Origin: Taklimakanibacter sp021828105
GTDB lineage: Bacteria; Pseudomonadota; Alphaproteobacteria; Rhizobiales; Aestuariivirgaceae
Assembly: GCA_021828105.1 (NCBI GenBank)
Contig: JAKATG010000019.1
Location: forward strand, 1-64,000
Length of the DNA: 64,000 nucleotides
Reading direction: 5' to 3'
Position 1 is the stretch's first letter; each line of letters begins with the position of its first letter. Shown piece by piece: positions 52,620 through 59,692 of the stretch. Made by a program: the position numbers and the translations under genes. Under the pieces are notes generated by a model, which ran no database searches, was not told where the DNA came from, and saw only the letters and a program-made list of their open reading frames with translations.

Positions 52620-53840
52620 TTAGTCGCTCGGCAGAGGGGCGGGGAGTAACAAGGTTGTCGTGAAGCCGGGGAGCGGCGGGGTCATCCACCGGCGCGCCCG
52701 GCCATGGCCATAGAACTGCACCTTGCCGCCCTCCGCTAGCTGGTCGAGCGCCCGCTGCACGCTGCGCTGGCTGGCCCCCAGCGCCAGGGCCAGGGCCGAG
52801 CTCGACCAGGATTCGCCATCGGCGAGGAACGCGAGCACCGCGGCATGCCGCTCCTCGACCGGCCTCGCCAGCACGACGACCTCAGGCGTCATGTGTGGCA
52901 CGAGGGCAAAGCCTTGCGGCGTGGCGCTCACCTCTGCGAGCTTGCGCAGCTTTTGGCGCAGCCTTCCGATCTCGACCCGCAAACGCGCGCGATGCGATTC
53001 ATCCGCATGCTTGCCGCCGAAGGCGCGGGCGATGAGCCTGTCCCGCGGGGCACCCTCGGGCCACGCTTCGGCGAGTGCCCGGGCGAGCGCGAACAGCACC
53101 GGACGCCGCGCGAGCGAGACCACCGTGTTGGCGTCCCGCACTGCATGCCGGCAGGCATCGACGACGAGCGCGTTGGATGCGAAGAGCGCCTCCACCTCAT
53201 CGAGGCGGAGAAACCGTTCCTTGCCTTTGGTGATGAGACGTGCCGCGGGCGTGTCGATGTGACGCGCAGCGCTTTCGACCTCTGCCGCGAGCGCCGGGAT
53301 CCGCGCCTTCAGCGCGGCGCTTTGGGCCCGGGCGAGGGCCGCGCGCGCCGTCTTTATCTTGAGACGCCGCATCGCAAGGCCTGCGACCACCAGCTCATGT
53401 GCAGTCAAGAGAGCGGGCGGGAAGGGCGCCGGATCGAGGAGCGCGAGCCGGCGCTCGGCCTCATCGAGCCGTCCCAGCAAGAGGAGGCGCCGGACCTCGA
53501 TATAGCGCGCATGCGCGGCGTTCACTCTATCGCCATGCGCCTCGAGCGTCGCCCGCGCACCGCCGAGCGCTTGGGGTGCCCAGGTGAGGTCGCGCGCGGC
53601 GAGAGCGATCTCGGCCTCGGCGAGGATGCAGCGCGCGCGGGCCACCGCCTCTTTCGGGCTGAAGGCGCGTGCCGCCCGCTTGAGCAGCGCCTTGGCGCGA
53701 TCGAGATCGCCGAGTTGCGCCATCGCGATGCCGCGCAGCGCCAGCGCCGGCGCATCGTCGCGCAGCGCGACCCGCTTCAACGCGCCCAGGGGATCACCTG
53801 CGGCGAGGGCGCGCCCAGCAGCCGTGATCAGTGAGTCCAT
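52620..53840 (-). CDS. Large one-component regulator: TPR-like N terminus and C-terminal winged helix
   Basis: The 406-residue protein has an alanine-rich helical-hairpin N-terminal part (AAGRALAAGDPLGALKRVALRDD through LLLGRLDEAERRLALLDP), a possible dimer or signalling middle, and DNA-binding segments. These are a stretch like transcriptional-activator C-domains (RLRVEIGRLRQKLRKLAEV) and a final helix-turn-helix (SSALALALGASQRSVQRALDQLAEGGKVQFYGHGRARRWMTP). It is divergent from the SRPBCC gene and precedes the propeller gene. The signal is unknown. Confidence 0.75.
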   Translation of the reverse strand: MDSLITAAGRALAAGDPLGALKRVALRDDAPALALRGIAMAQLGDLDRAKALLKRAARAFSPKEAVARARCILAEAEIALAARDLTWAPQALGGARATLEAHGDRVNAAHARYIEVRRLLLLGRLDEAERRLALLDPAPFPPALLTAHELVVAGLAMRRLKIKTARAALARAQSAALKARIPALAAEVESAARHIDTPAARLITKGKERFLRLDEVEALFASNALVVDACRHAVRDANTVVSLARRPVLFALARALAEAWPEGAPRDRLIARAFGGKHADESHRARLRVEIGRLRQKLRKLAEVSATPQGFALVPHMTPEVVVLARPVEERHAAVLAFLADGESWSSSALALALGASQRSVQRALDQLAEGGKVQFYGHGRARRWMTPPLPGFTTTLLLPAPLPSD

Positions 53841-53857
53841 CTAAAATGCCGCCACAC

Positions 53858-53886
53858 TTGTCACTCCCTGAGGTTCGATAGCCGCC
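53858..53886 (+). promoter_or_regulatory. Predicted ECF-type promoter upstream of the SRPBCC gene
   Basis: TTGTCACT (53858-53865), 17 bases, then CGCC (53883-53886), 45 bases before the start at 53932. Spacing and both boxes equal those at 8752 and 55281. The -35-like box starts 17 bases upstream of the divergent regulator's start. Confidence 0.55.
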
Positions 53887-53931
53887 GTTATCCTTTCTGG
53901 CAACCACCCGGCCTCTGGAAGGAGACGACCC

Positions 53932-54465
53932 ATGAACGATCTCACGCCTTGCAATGCCTATGGCATGCTGACCGCGCCCGCGACGCTCACCATAGAGCGC
54001 TTGTTGCCGGGACCCATCGAGCGCGCCTGGGCCGTTCTCATCGACAGTGACCTGCGCCGGCACTGGCTGGCGGCGGGTGCCATGGCGATGAAGCTCGACG
54101 CGCCTTTCGAATTCGTCTGGCGCAATGACGAGCTTTCCGGGCCATCGCCGCGCCGCCCCGCCGGATTTCCGGAGGAGATCAGGATGAGGAGCCGCATCAC
54201 CGAGCTCGATCCGCCGCGCCGGCTCTCGATCGCCTGGGACGGCACCGGCGATGCGACTTTCGCGCTGACGCCCCATGACCACAAGGTGCTGCTGACCGTC
54301 ACCCATCGCGGCCTAAGCGATCGCCAGACCATGCTCGCGATCTCGGCCGGCTGGCACATGCATCTCGACATCCTGGTCACTCGCGCCAGTGGCGGCGAGC
54401 CGGAACCGTTCTGGGACGGCTGGAGCCGCCTCAGGCAGGAATACGAACGGCGCATCCCTGCATGA
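53932..54465 (+). CDS. SRPBCC (AHSA1-like) protein
   Basis: The 177-residue protein has the START/Bet v1-like fold: LTIERLLPGPIERAWAVLIDSDLRRHWLAAGAM, the basic/acidic middle RMRSRITELDPPRRLSIAWDG and a C-terminal long helix HMHLDILVTRASGGEPEPFWDGWSRLRQEYERR. A hydrophobic ligand pocket is expected. GGAAGGAGACGACCC precedes the start. Unlike most such genes it is not behind an ArsR gene but behind an ECF-type promoter. Confidence 0.86.
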   Translation: MNDLTPCNAYGMLTAPATLTIERLLPGPIERAWAVLIDSDLRRHWLAAGAMAMKLDAPFEFVWRNDELSGPSPRRPAGFPEEIRMRSRITELDPPRRLSIAWDGTGDATFALTPHDHKVLLTVTHRGLSDRQTMLAISAGWHMHLDILVTRASGGEPEPFWDGWSRLRQEYERRIPA

Positions 54466-54500
54466 ACGAACGACACACCCCTCGCAAACTGGAGAAACCT

Positions 54501-55244
54501 ATGAACATCAAATGGGTCACGGCCCTCATCGCCTTGAGCCTTGCGGGCATTATCCCGGTAAAGGCGAGCGACACGACGCTGGCACCGATGCCGTCCGAGC
54601 TCGAAGCCCGCTTTGCCTTGAGCGCGGCGCCCAAGGCCTTGCGCGACCAGGCGAGTGTCTATCTTCTCGATCCGGGGAGCGGCTACACGCTGCACCGGCA
54701 GGGAACGAACGGTGTCGCCTGCATCGTCCAGCGCACCGCCTGGGAGCTCGCCGACTTTCGCGACGATATCTACATTCCGCTCTGCTATGACGCTCAAGGC
54801 ACGCAAACCTACTTGAAATACATCATGGATGCGGCGACCTTGCGCGCGCAAGGCTTGAGCCCCGCAGCGCTCAAGGCCGAGATCGAGAAGCGCTACAAGG
54901 ACAAGACCTACAAGGTGCCGGAAAAGCCCGGCCTGTCCTACATGGTCGGGCCGGTCATGCGCACGATCGGGCCTCCCGACATGCAGGTCCATACCATGGC
55001 CATGCCGCATCTGATGTTCTATGCGCCTTACACCACCAATGAAGACATCGGCGCCGTGCCCGATCTCGACAATCCTGAGAGCCTGCTCAATCCCTTCATC
55101 GACAAGCAGGGCAATGCCGAGCAGAGCTATATGATCCAGCTCATCGGCGCAGCGGAGAAGGCGAGAATCCTCGCCGAGGAGAAGGCGCTGATCGAGGAAC
55201 TCTGCGCCTATCGCGATGTTCTCTGCCTAGCGCATGCGCACTGA
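54501..55244 (+). CDS. Exported protein of unknown function
   Basis: The 247-residue protein has a signal peptide (MNIKWVTALIALSLAGIIPVKA). The mature part has LRDQASVYLLDPGSGYTLHRQGTNGVACIVQRT, LKYIMDAATLRAQGLSPAALKAEIEKRY, GPPDMQVHTMAMPHLMFYAPYTTNEDIG and a helical C terminus ending RDVLCLAHAH. I do not recognise the family. CTGGAGAAACCT precedes the start, and it follows the SRPBCC gene by 35 bases, so it probably shares its promoter. Confidence 0.75.
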   Translation: MNIKWVTALIALSLAGIIPVKASDTTLAPMPSELEARFALSAAPKALRDQASVYLLDPGSGYTLHRQGTNGVACIVQRTAWELADFRDDIYIPLCYDAQGTQTYLKYIMDAATLRAQGLSPAALKAEIEKRYKDKTYKVPEKPGLSYMVGPVMRTIGPPDMQVHTMAMPHLMFYAPYTTNEDIGAVPDLDNPESLLNPFIDKQGNAEQSYMIQLIGAAEKARILAEEKALIEELCAYRDVLCLAHAH

Positions 55245-55280
55245 GCTGACGCAACGGCGGAGATCGGAATCCCGACATAG

Positions 55281-55309
55281 TTGTCACTCTCGCCGTTCCA
55301 TCGACCGGC
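55281..55309 (+). promoter_or_regulatory. Predicted ECF-type promoter upstream of the second DUF899 gene
   Basis: TTGTCACT (55281-55288), 17 bases, then CGGC (55306-55309), 45 bases before the DUF899 start at 55355. It is nearly identical to the site at 8752. The position rules out the ATG at 55325, which would leave almost no leader, and supports the start at 55355. Confidence 0.55.
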
Positions 55310-55354
55310 GCTAAATCTTGTCTCATGACCACCGACAACTGCGAGGAGAGAGCG

Positions 55355-56143
55355 ATGACCACACATCCGACCGGAACACGCGAAGATTGGCTGAAAGCCC
55401 GCCTCGATTTGCTCAAGGCGGAAAAGGAGCTGACCCGGCGCAGCGACGAGATGGCGCAAAGGCGCCAGGCGCTGCCTTGGGTCAAGGTCGACAAGGCCTA
55501 TCGCTTCGAGACCGAGGATGGGCCGGCGACGCTCGCCGACCTGTTCCGCGGGCGCTCGCAGCTCCTCGTCTATCACTACATGTTCGGCCCCGACTATACG
55601 GCGGGCTGCGCCACCTGCTCGACGATCGCCGACGGCTTCAACGGCTTCGCCGTCCACCTCGCCCATCACGGTGTGATGCTTTCGGCGGTATCGCGGGCGC
55701 CGCTTGCGAAAATCCAGGCCTACAAGAAGCGGATGGGCTGGACCTTTCCCTGGGCCTCCTCGTCGGGCGGCGATTTCAATTTCGACTTCAACGTCTCCTT
55801 CACCGAAGCGCAGCAGCGCGACGGCGGCATCGAATACAACTACCAGCGCGAGCCGGCGTGGACAGCACAGGGCATCGGCGACACGATGACGAAACGCGGC
55901 GAAGGCCCTGTCGCCGAGAATGCAGACATGACCGGTACGGACGTCGCCACCTATACGCGTGAAAGGCCTGGCATGAGCGCGTTCGTGCGCGAGGATGGTG
56001 TCGTCTACCATACCTATTCCGCTTTTGCGCGGGGCCTCGACGGCCTCTGGGGCATGTATCAGTGGCTCGACCGGGCGCCGCTGGGCCGCAACGAGAGCGG
56101 CACATGGTGGCGCCGCCACGACGAATATGAGCGCCAGGCATGA
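55355..56143 (+). CDS. DUF899 thioredoxin-like protein, second copy
   Basis: The 262-residue protein shares the layout of the 8834 gene: a basic helix ending RRQALPWVKVDKAYRFET, a CxxC in AGCATCSTIADG, MLSAVSRAPLAKI, GWTFPWASS and NFDFNVSF. The start at 55355 follows GAGGAGAGAGCG; an in-frame ATG at 55325 is disfavoured by the promoter position. It overlaps the DUF2182 gene by four bases, so the pair should be translated together. Confidence 0.9.
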   Translation: MTTHPTGTREDWLKARLDLLKAEKELTRRSDEMAQRRQALPWVKVDKAYRFETEDGPATLADLFRGRSQLLVYHYMFGPDYTAGCATCSTIADGFNGFAVHLAHHGVMLSAVSRAPLAKIQAYKKRMGWTFPWASSSGGDFNFDFNVSFTEAQQRDGGIEYNYQREPAWTAQGIGDTMTKRGEGPVAENADMTGTDVATYTRERPGMSAFVREDGVVYHTYSAFARGLDGLWGMYQWLDRAPLGRNESGTWWRRHDEYERQA

Positions 56144-56949
56144 CAAGCGGTGACGGGGTCACGCCAGCCGGGCGCGCCTCCGAGCATGCCTTTTTTGTTG
56201 TCGCGGCGCTCTTCTTCGCGGCAAGCGTTACCACGACCATCGTCTGGTGCGTGTCCATGTCGGCGATGGACGGGATGCCGATGCCCGGCGGCTGGACGAT
56301 GTCGATGATGTGGATGCGGATGCCGGGACAGGCCTGGCATGAAGCCGCAATGTCGTTTCTCGTCATGTGGACGGTGATGATGGTGGCGATGATGCTGCCT
56401 TCTCTGCTGCCGATGCTGCGACGCTACCGCCAGGCCATTGGCAGCAATGGCGGCGTGCGCCTCGACCGACTGACCATGCTCGTCGGGGCTGGCTATTTCA
56501 CTCCATGGGTCGTGTTTGGTCTTGCGGTCTTTCCCGTGGGCACGATCTTGGCGGACGTGACGATGCGCGCGGACGGAGTTGCACGTGCCGTTCCGATCGC
56601 GGCGGGTGTGATCGTGCTCATCGCCGGCGCCGCCCAGTTCACGCGCTGGAAGGCCCGTCACCTGGCCTGCTGCCGCGAGGAACCGGGCAGCCGCACGATA
56701 GCGGCGGACGGCGCCACGGCGGTGCGACACGGCCTGCGCCTCGGTCTCCACTGTGCCGGCTGCTGCGCCAATCTGATGGCGATCCTCCTGGTGTTGGGGA
56801 TGATGGATCTCTTCGCGATGGCGATGGTGACGGCGGGCATCACGCTCGAACGTCTCGCACCCGATGGTGCGCGTGCCGCGCGAGCCATCGGCATCGTCAC
56901 TATCGGGGCAGGGCTGTTGCTGATCGCGCGCGCCGCCGGATGGGGTTAG
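56140..56949 (+). CDS. DUF2182 integral membrane protein with metal-type Met/His/Cys motifs
   Basis: The 269-residue protein has about seven hydrophobic segments and Met-rich clusters (MSAMDGMPMPGGWTMSMMWMRMPGQAWHE, then FLVMWTVMMVAMMLPSLLPMLRRY). A paired-Cys segment LGLHCAGCCANLMAILLVLGMMDLF also matches DUF2182, described as a predicted metal-binding membrane family. Its four-base overlap with the DUF899 gene links a redox-fold protein to a possible membrane metal protein. Confidence 0.87.
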   Translation: MTSGDGVTPAGRASEHAFFVVAALFFAASVTTTIVWCVSMSAMDGMPMPGGWTMSMMWMRMPGQAWHEAAMSFLVMWTVMMVAMMLPSLLPMLRRYRQAIGSNGGVRLDRLTMLVGAGYFTPWVVFGLAVFPVGTILADVTMRADGVARAVPIAAGVIVLIAGAAQFTRWKARHLACCREEPGSRTIAADGATAVRHGLRLGLHCAGCCANLMAILLVLGMMDLFAMAMVTAGITLERLAPDGARAARAIGIVTIGAGLLLIARAAGWG

Positions 56950-56993
56950 GCGGGAGCAGCCGCGTGCAGTCGTATATAAAGTCAGGATAATAA

Positions 56994-57029
56994 ATTAGTA
57001 TTGACTAATTGATTAGCAATGACTAATAT
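56994..57029 (+). promoter_or_regulatory. ArsR promoter with two tandem operators
   Basis: ATTAGTATTGACTAAT (56994-57009) and ATTAGCAATGACTAAT (57012-57027) are two ATTAG-N6-CTAAT palindromes with an 18-base period. A sigma70-type promoter overlaps them: TTGACT (57001-57006), a 17-base spacer and TAATAT (57024-57029). The predicted start point falls about 7 bases on, at the ATG of the ArsR gene. Self-repression by the ArsR protein is inferred. Confidence 0.7.
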
Positions 57030-57035
57030 ATTTAC

Positions 57036-57365
57036 ATGCTTGAAGCTGTCGCCATCGATGCCGTCATGCGCGCCCTTGCCGATCCAACGCGGCGGGCCGT
57101 GTTCGAGCGGGTGGCGAGTGCTGAGGAGATCACCGTGGTCGAGCTGACGCGGGGCAGCGGGGTGACGCAAGGCGCCATCTCCCAGCATCTCAAGTCGTTG
57201 AAGCAGGCGGGCCTCGTCGCCGAACGCGCCCAGGGCCGCAACGTCTATTACCACGCCAAGCCCGAGGGTCTGGCGCCGCTCGTCGATTGGATGAATCACT
57301 ATGGCGTCTTCTGGCGCGAGCGCTTCGCCAATCTCCGCAGTTTGTTGAAGGAAATCGATCCATGA
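57036..57365 (+). CDS. ArsR-family repressor, probably translated from a leaderless mRNA
   Basis: The 109-residue protein has the ArsR winged helix: MRALADPTRRAVFERV, VVELTRGSGVTQGAISQHLKSLKQAGLVAERAQGRNVYYHAKPEGL. It lacks the metal-binding ELCVCDL motif, as in the branch that regulates SRPBCC genes. No ribosome site precedes the ATG, and the promoter places the transcript start at or next to it. Its stop overlaps the SRPBCC start (ATGA). Confidence 0.9.
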   Translation: MLEAVAIDAVMRALADPTRRAVFERVASAEEITVVELTRGSGVTQGAISQHLKSLKQAGLVAERAQGRNVYYHAKPEGLAPLVDWMNHYGVFWRERFANLRSLLKEIDP

Positions 57366-57820
57366 AGGACGCCAAGCCCGACACCCATGCCATCGTGGTC
57401 GATGAGGTCATGCCGCATGCGCCGGAAACGATCTGGAAGACGCTGACGACCGGCGCGCTCATCACGCGCTGGATGATGCCGCCGAAGGACTTCGCGCCCG
57501 TGCCGGGCAATCGTTTCACCTATCAGACGACGCCGGCCGGCGCCTGGGACGGCGTCATTCGTTGCGAGGTGCTGGAAGTGATCCCGAATGAGCGCTTTTC
57601 CTATAGCTGGAAGGGCGGAGATGCGGGCAATTCGGGCTATGGCTCGCTCCTCGATACGATCGTCACCTGGACGCTGTCGCGCGTGGCCGATGGAACACGC
57701 GTGCGCCTGGTCCATTCGGGCTTCGTCACGCCGCGCAACGATACCGCCTTCAAGAATATGAGCGAAGGCTGGAAGAAGATCATCCCGCGATTGGGCGCCG
57801 TCACCGACGAGCAGGATTGA
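57362..57820 (+). CDS. SRPBCC (AHSA1-like) protein
   Basis: The 152-residue protein has the START-like pattern DEVMPHAPETIWKTLTTGALITRWMMPP, GVIRCEVLEVIPNERFSYSWKGG, TWTLSRVADGTRVRLVHSGF and a C-terminal helix (FKNMSEGWKKIIPRLGAV). It is translationally coupled to the ArsR gene, the usual arrangement for this family, and the GFA gene follows after 21 bases. A role in ligand binding or stress response is inferred. Confidence 0.88.
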   Translation: MKDAKPDTHAIVVDEVMPHAPETIWKTLTTGALITRWMMPPKDFAPVPGNRFTYQTTPAGAWDGVIRCEVLEVIPNERFSYSWKGGDAGNSGYGSLLDTIVTWTLSRVADGTRVRLVHSGFVTPRNDTAFKNMSEGWKKIIPRLGAVTDEQD

Positions 57821-57841
57821 AGGACAGCGAAGGAGAAGGAC

Positions 57842-58258
57842 ATGAGCGAAGCCTATAGCGGTGGATGCGCCTGCGGCGCGATCCGCTACGAGATCGCAAG
57901 CGAGCCGATATTCACGAACGACTGCCAGTGCCTGACCTGCCAGAAAAAAAGCGGCACCGGGCATGGCTCCTATCTGAGCTTTTCCGGCAGGGAAAAAGTG
58001 AAGGTCACCGGCGAGGCGACGCTCTGGGATGTCGCCAGCGACAGCGGCAATGTGAAGACGCATGCCTTCTGCCCCACTTGCGGCTCGCCCGTCTATCTGA
58101 CCGTCAAGGCCATGCCTGACGTCTTCATCGTGCATGTGGGGAGCCTCGACGATCCCGGCCGCTACAAGCCGCAAGTGGTGACCTATGCCATGCGCGGCCA
58201 TGCCTGGGACAGACTCGATCCGGCGCTCCAGAAATTCGACAAGATGCCGCCGATGTGA
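57842..58258 (+). CDS. GFA-family zinc protein
   Basis: The 138-residue protein has the three zinc-ligand clusters CACG, CQCLTCQK and CPTCGS. GGAGAAGGAC precedes its start. It is the third gene of the ArsR-SRPBCC-GFA operon, so it should be induced when the ArsR protein lets go. It is closer in pattern to the GFA at 6940 than to that at 25261. Confidence 0.9.
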   Translation: MSEAYSGGCACGAIRYEIASEPIFTNDCQCLTCQKKSGTGHGSYLSFSGREKVKVTGEATLWDVASDSGNVKTHAFCPTCGSPVYLTVKAMPDVFIVHVGSLDDPGRYKPQVVTYAMRGHAWDRLDPALQKFDKMPPM

Positions 58259-58268
58259 AAAACATTGG

Positions 58269-59162
58269 TCACGCTTCGGCCAGCACCTTCTCGATTCCGG
58301 CGGGCGCGATGCCGAGGGCGTCGAATCCGGCGCAGGCGGGAGAGGCGACAGTGTCGATCGCCATCAACTCCACCTGGTTTCGTGTGATCGGAGCCTCGGG
58401 CAGAAACTCGGCCATGGAGGCGAGAGCTTGCCAGGCCGCGAAGGGCAGGGGGATCAGCTTGCGCTGCCGACCGAGGCGATCGCCGATCTTTTGCAGCAAT
58501 TCTCTGTAGGTCCAGACGCGGGGACCTCCAAATTCATAGACAGCTTGCGGCGATACCGTCGCGATGATGCGCGCTATGGCTTCCCCGACATCTTCCACAT
58601 AAGCAGGCTGCAGCCGCGTCTGGCCGCTGCCGAACAGGGGAAAGGCCGGAAATTCGCGTAGAAATCCAGCGAGCGGCACGAGAAATGCGTCATCCGGTCC
58701 GAACATGACGGCGGGGCGGACGATGGCCGCCTGCGGGAAGGCGGCACGGACGGCATTCTCGCCTTCTCCCCGGCTGCGGATATAGGGTGAAGGCGATGCG
58801 GCATCGGCGCCGATGCCCGAAACATGGACGAGCCGCGCGACGCCCGCTGCCTGCGCGATCTCAGCAAGTCTGCGCGCCGCTTCGACATGCACGGAATGAA
58901 AGGTCCGGCCGTCCCGCTCGACATAGAGGCTGACGGCATTGACGACGCCGTAGGCGCCCTCGACCGCGTCTCTGATCGAGGCGTCATCGCCGATATCGGC
59001 CCGGATCATTTCGAGTTCCGGCGACCTTCCGGCGAAGACGTCCTTGCCGCGGTCCGGATGCCGCGCGGCGACGCGCACGGCAAAGCCATGTTCCAGCACG
59101 TGGTGAACGACGCGCCGTCCCAGGAAGCCGGTTCCGCCGAAGACGACGACTATGCGCGTCAT
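58269..59162 (-). CDS. NAD(P)H-binding reductase, NDUFA9/complex-I-subunit-like (atypical SDR)
   Basis: The 297-residue protein has the Rossmann motif VVVFGGTGFLGRRVVHHVLEHGF, the second-strand ARHPDRG, NAVSLYVERDGRTFHSVHVEAARRLAEIAQAAGVARLVHVSGIGAD and AIVRPAVMFGPDDAFL. It lacks a clear YxxxK, as NDUFA9-like proteins do. Its ATG overlaps the stop of the HigA-like gene by four bases, so both are on one transcript. It could be a quinone or redox-sensor protein. Confidence 0.86.
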   Translation of the reverse strand: MTRIVVVFGGTGFLGRRVVHHVLEHGFAVRVAARHPDRGKDVFAGRSPELEMIRADIGDDASIRDAVEGAYGVVNAVSLYVERDGRTFHSVHVEAARRLAEIAQAAGVARLVHVSGIGADAASPSPYIRSRGEGENAVRAAFPQAAIVRPAVMFGPDDAFLVPLAGFLREFPAFPLFGSGQTRLQPAYVEDVGEAIARIIATVSPQAVYEFGGPRVWTYRELLQKIGDRLGRQRKLIPLPFAAWQALASMAEFLPEAPITRNQVELMAIDTVASPACAGFDALGIAPAGIEKVLAEA

Positions 59163-59464
59163 GGGGCGATCTCGACGCCCTGATCGAGTGCGGTCAGGAA
59201 CGTCATCAGCCTCTCCACCGAGAATCTGTCGAGCTTGTATCCGGCAAGCGCCGATACCTTCGGCTGATCGGTGCCAAGCTTTTCCGCCGCCGCGGCCTGG
59301 GTCAAGCTTCGACGGGCAACGATGCCGTTGATCGTGCGGGCAAGGCGCAGTTTCGTTTGGCGCTCCTCGGCGTCGGCGTAGCCCAGATCGGCAAACACAT
59401 TAGCCGTGCCACGGATGATCGTCGTCTCATCTTTCTTCACTCGCATAACGTTTCGCTTTGCCAT
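59159..59464 (-). CDS. XRE/HTH_37-type antitoxin-like protein (HigA-like)
   Basis: The 101-residue protein has a short basic start, then FADLGYADAEERQTKLRLARTINGIVARRSLTQAAAAEKLGTDQPKVSALAGYKLDRFSVERLMTFLTALDQGVEI, the HTH_37 domain found in HigA-type antitoxins. The usual RelE/HigB toxin should precede it; only a possible C-terminal remnant is found (59465-59593). It overlaps the downstream reductase by ATGA. It may now act as a plain repressor. Confidence 0.88.
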   Translation of the reverse strand: MAKRNVMRVKKDETTIIRGTANVFADLGYADAEERQTKLRLARTINGIVARRSLTQAAAAEKLGTDQPKVSALAGYKLDRFSVERLMTFLTALDQGVEIAP

Positions 59465-59593
59465 AGCCGCCCTCGCTGTCCTGCCGCGCGACTTCAGCCG
59501 CCGCTCTATGAGGTCGATATCGACCTGGGCCGCCGATCCCTTCGGGTGATTTCTTGTGGACTTCTGGGGTGGAAAATCAAGAGCCGACCGACC
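59465..59593 (-). pseudogene. Possible HigB/RelE-type toxin remnant, C terminus only
   Basis: After a TGA at 59594-59596 the minus strand reads FPPQKSTRN...PKGSAAQ, then VDIDLIERRLKSRGRTARAA, directly in frame with the HigA-like ATG. The tail (F-Q-K-S then D-[IL]-[DE]-L-I-x-R-R-L-K) resembles the end of HigB/gp49-type toxins that precede HTH_37 antitoxins. The upstream toxin body cannot be recovered in any frame. Similarity is judged by eye only. Confidence 0.4.
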
Positions 59594-59692
59594 TCAGCGG
59601 CTCGGCTTGGACATGGTTTTCGAGCCTAGAGATGAAGTAGAGCGCTTTGATGAACGGGCCTTCTCGAGCTCGCCACGTAGGCCGCTGAGCGG

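Noticed and set aside
59594..59692. A toxin body or other gene upstream of the HigB-like remnant
   Set aside because: All three minus-strand frames are interrupted within about 35 codons and none gives a recognisable toxin core.
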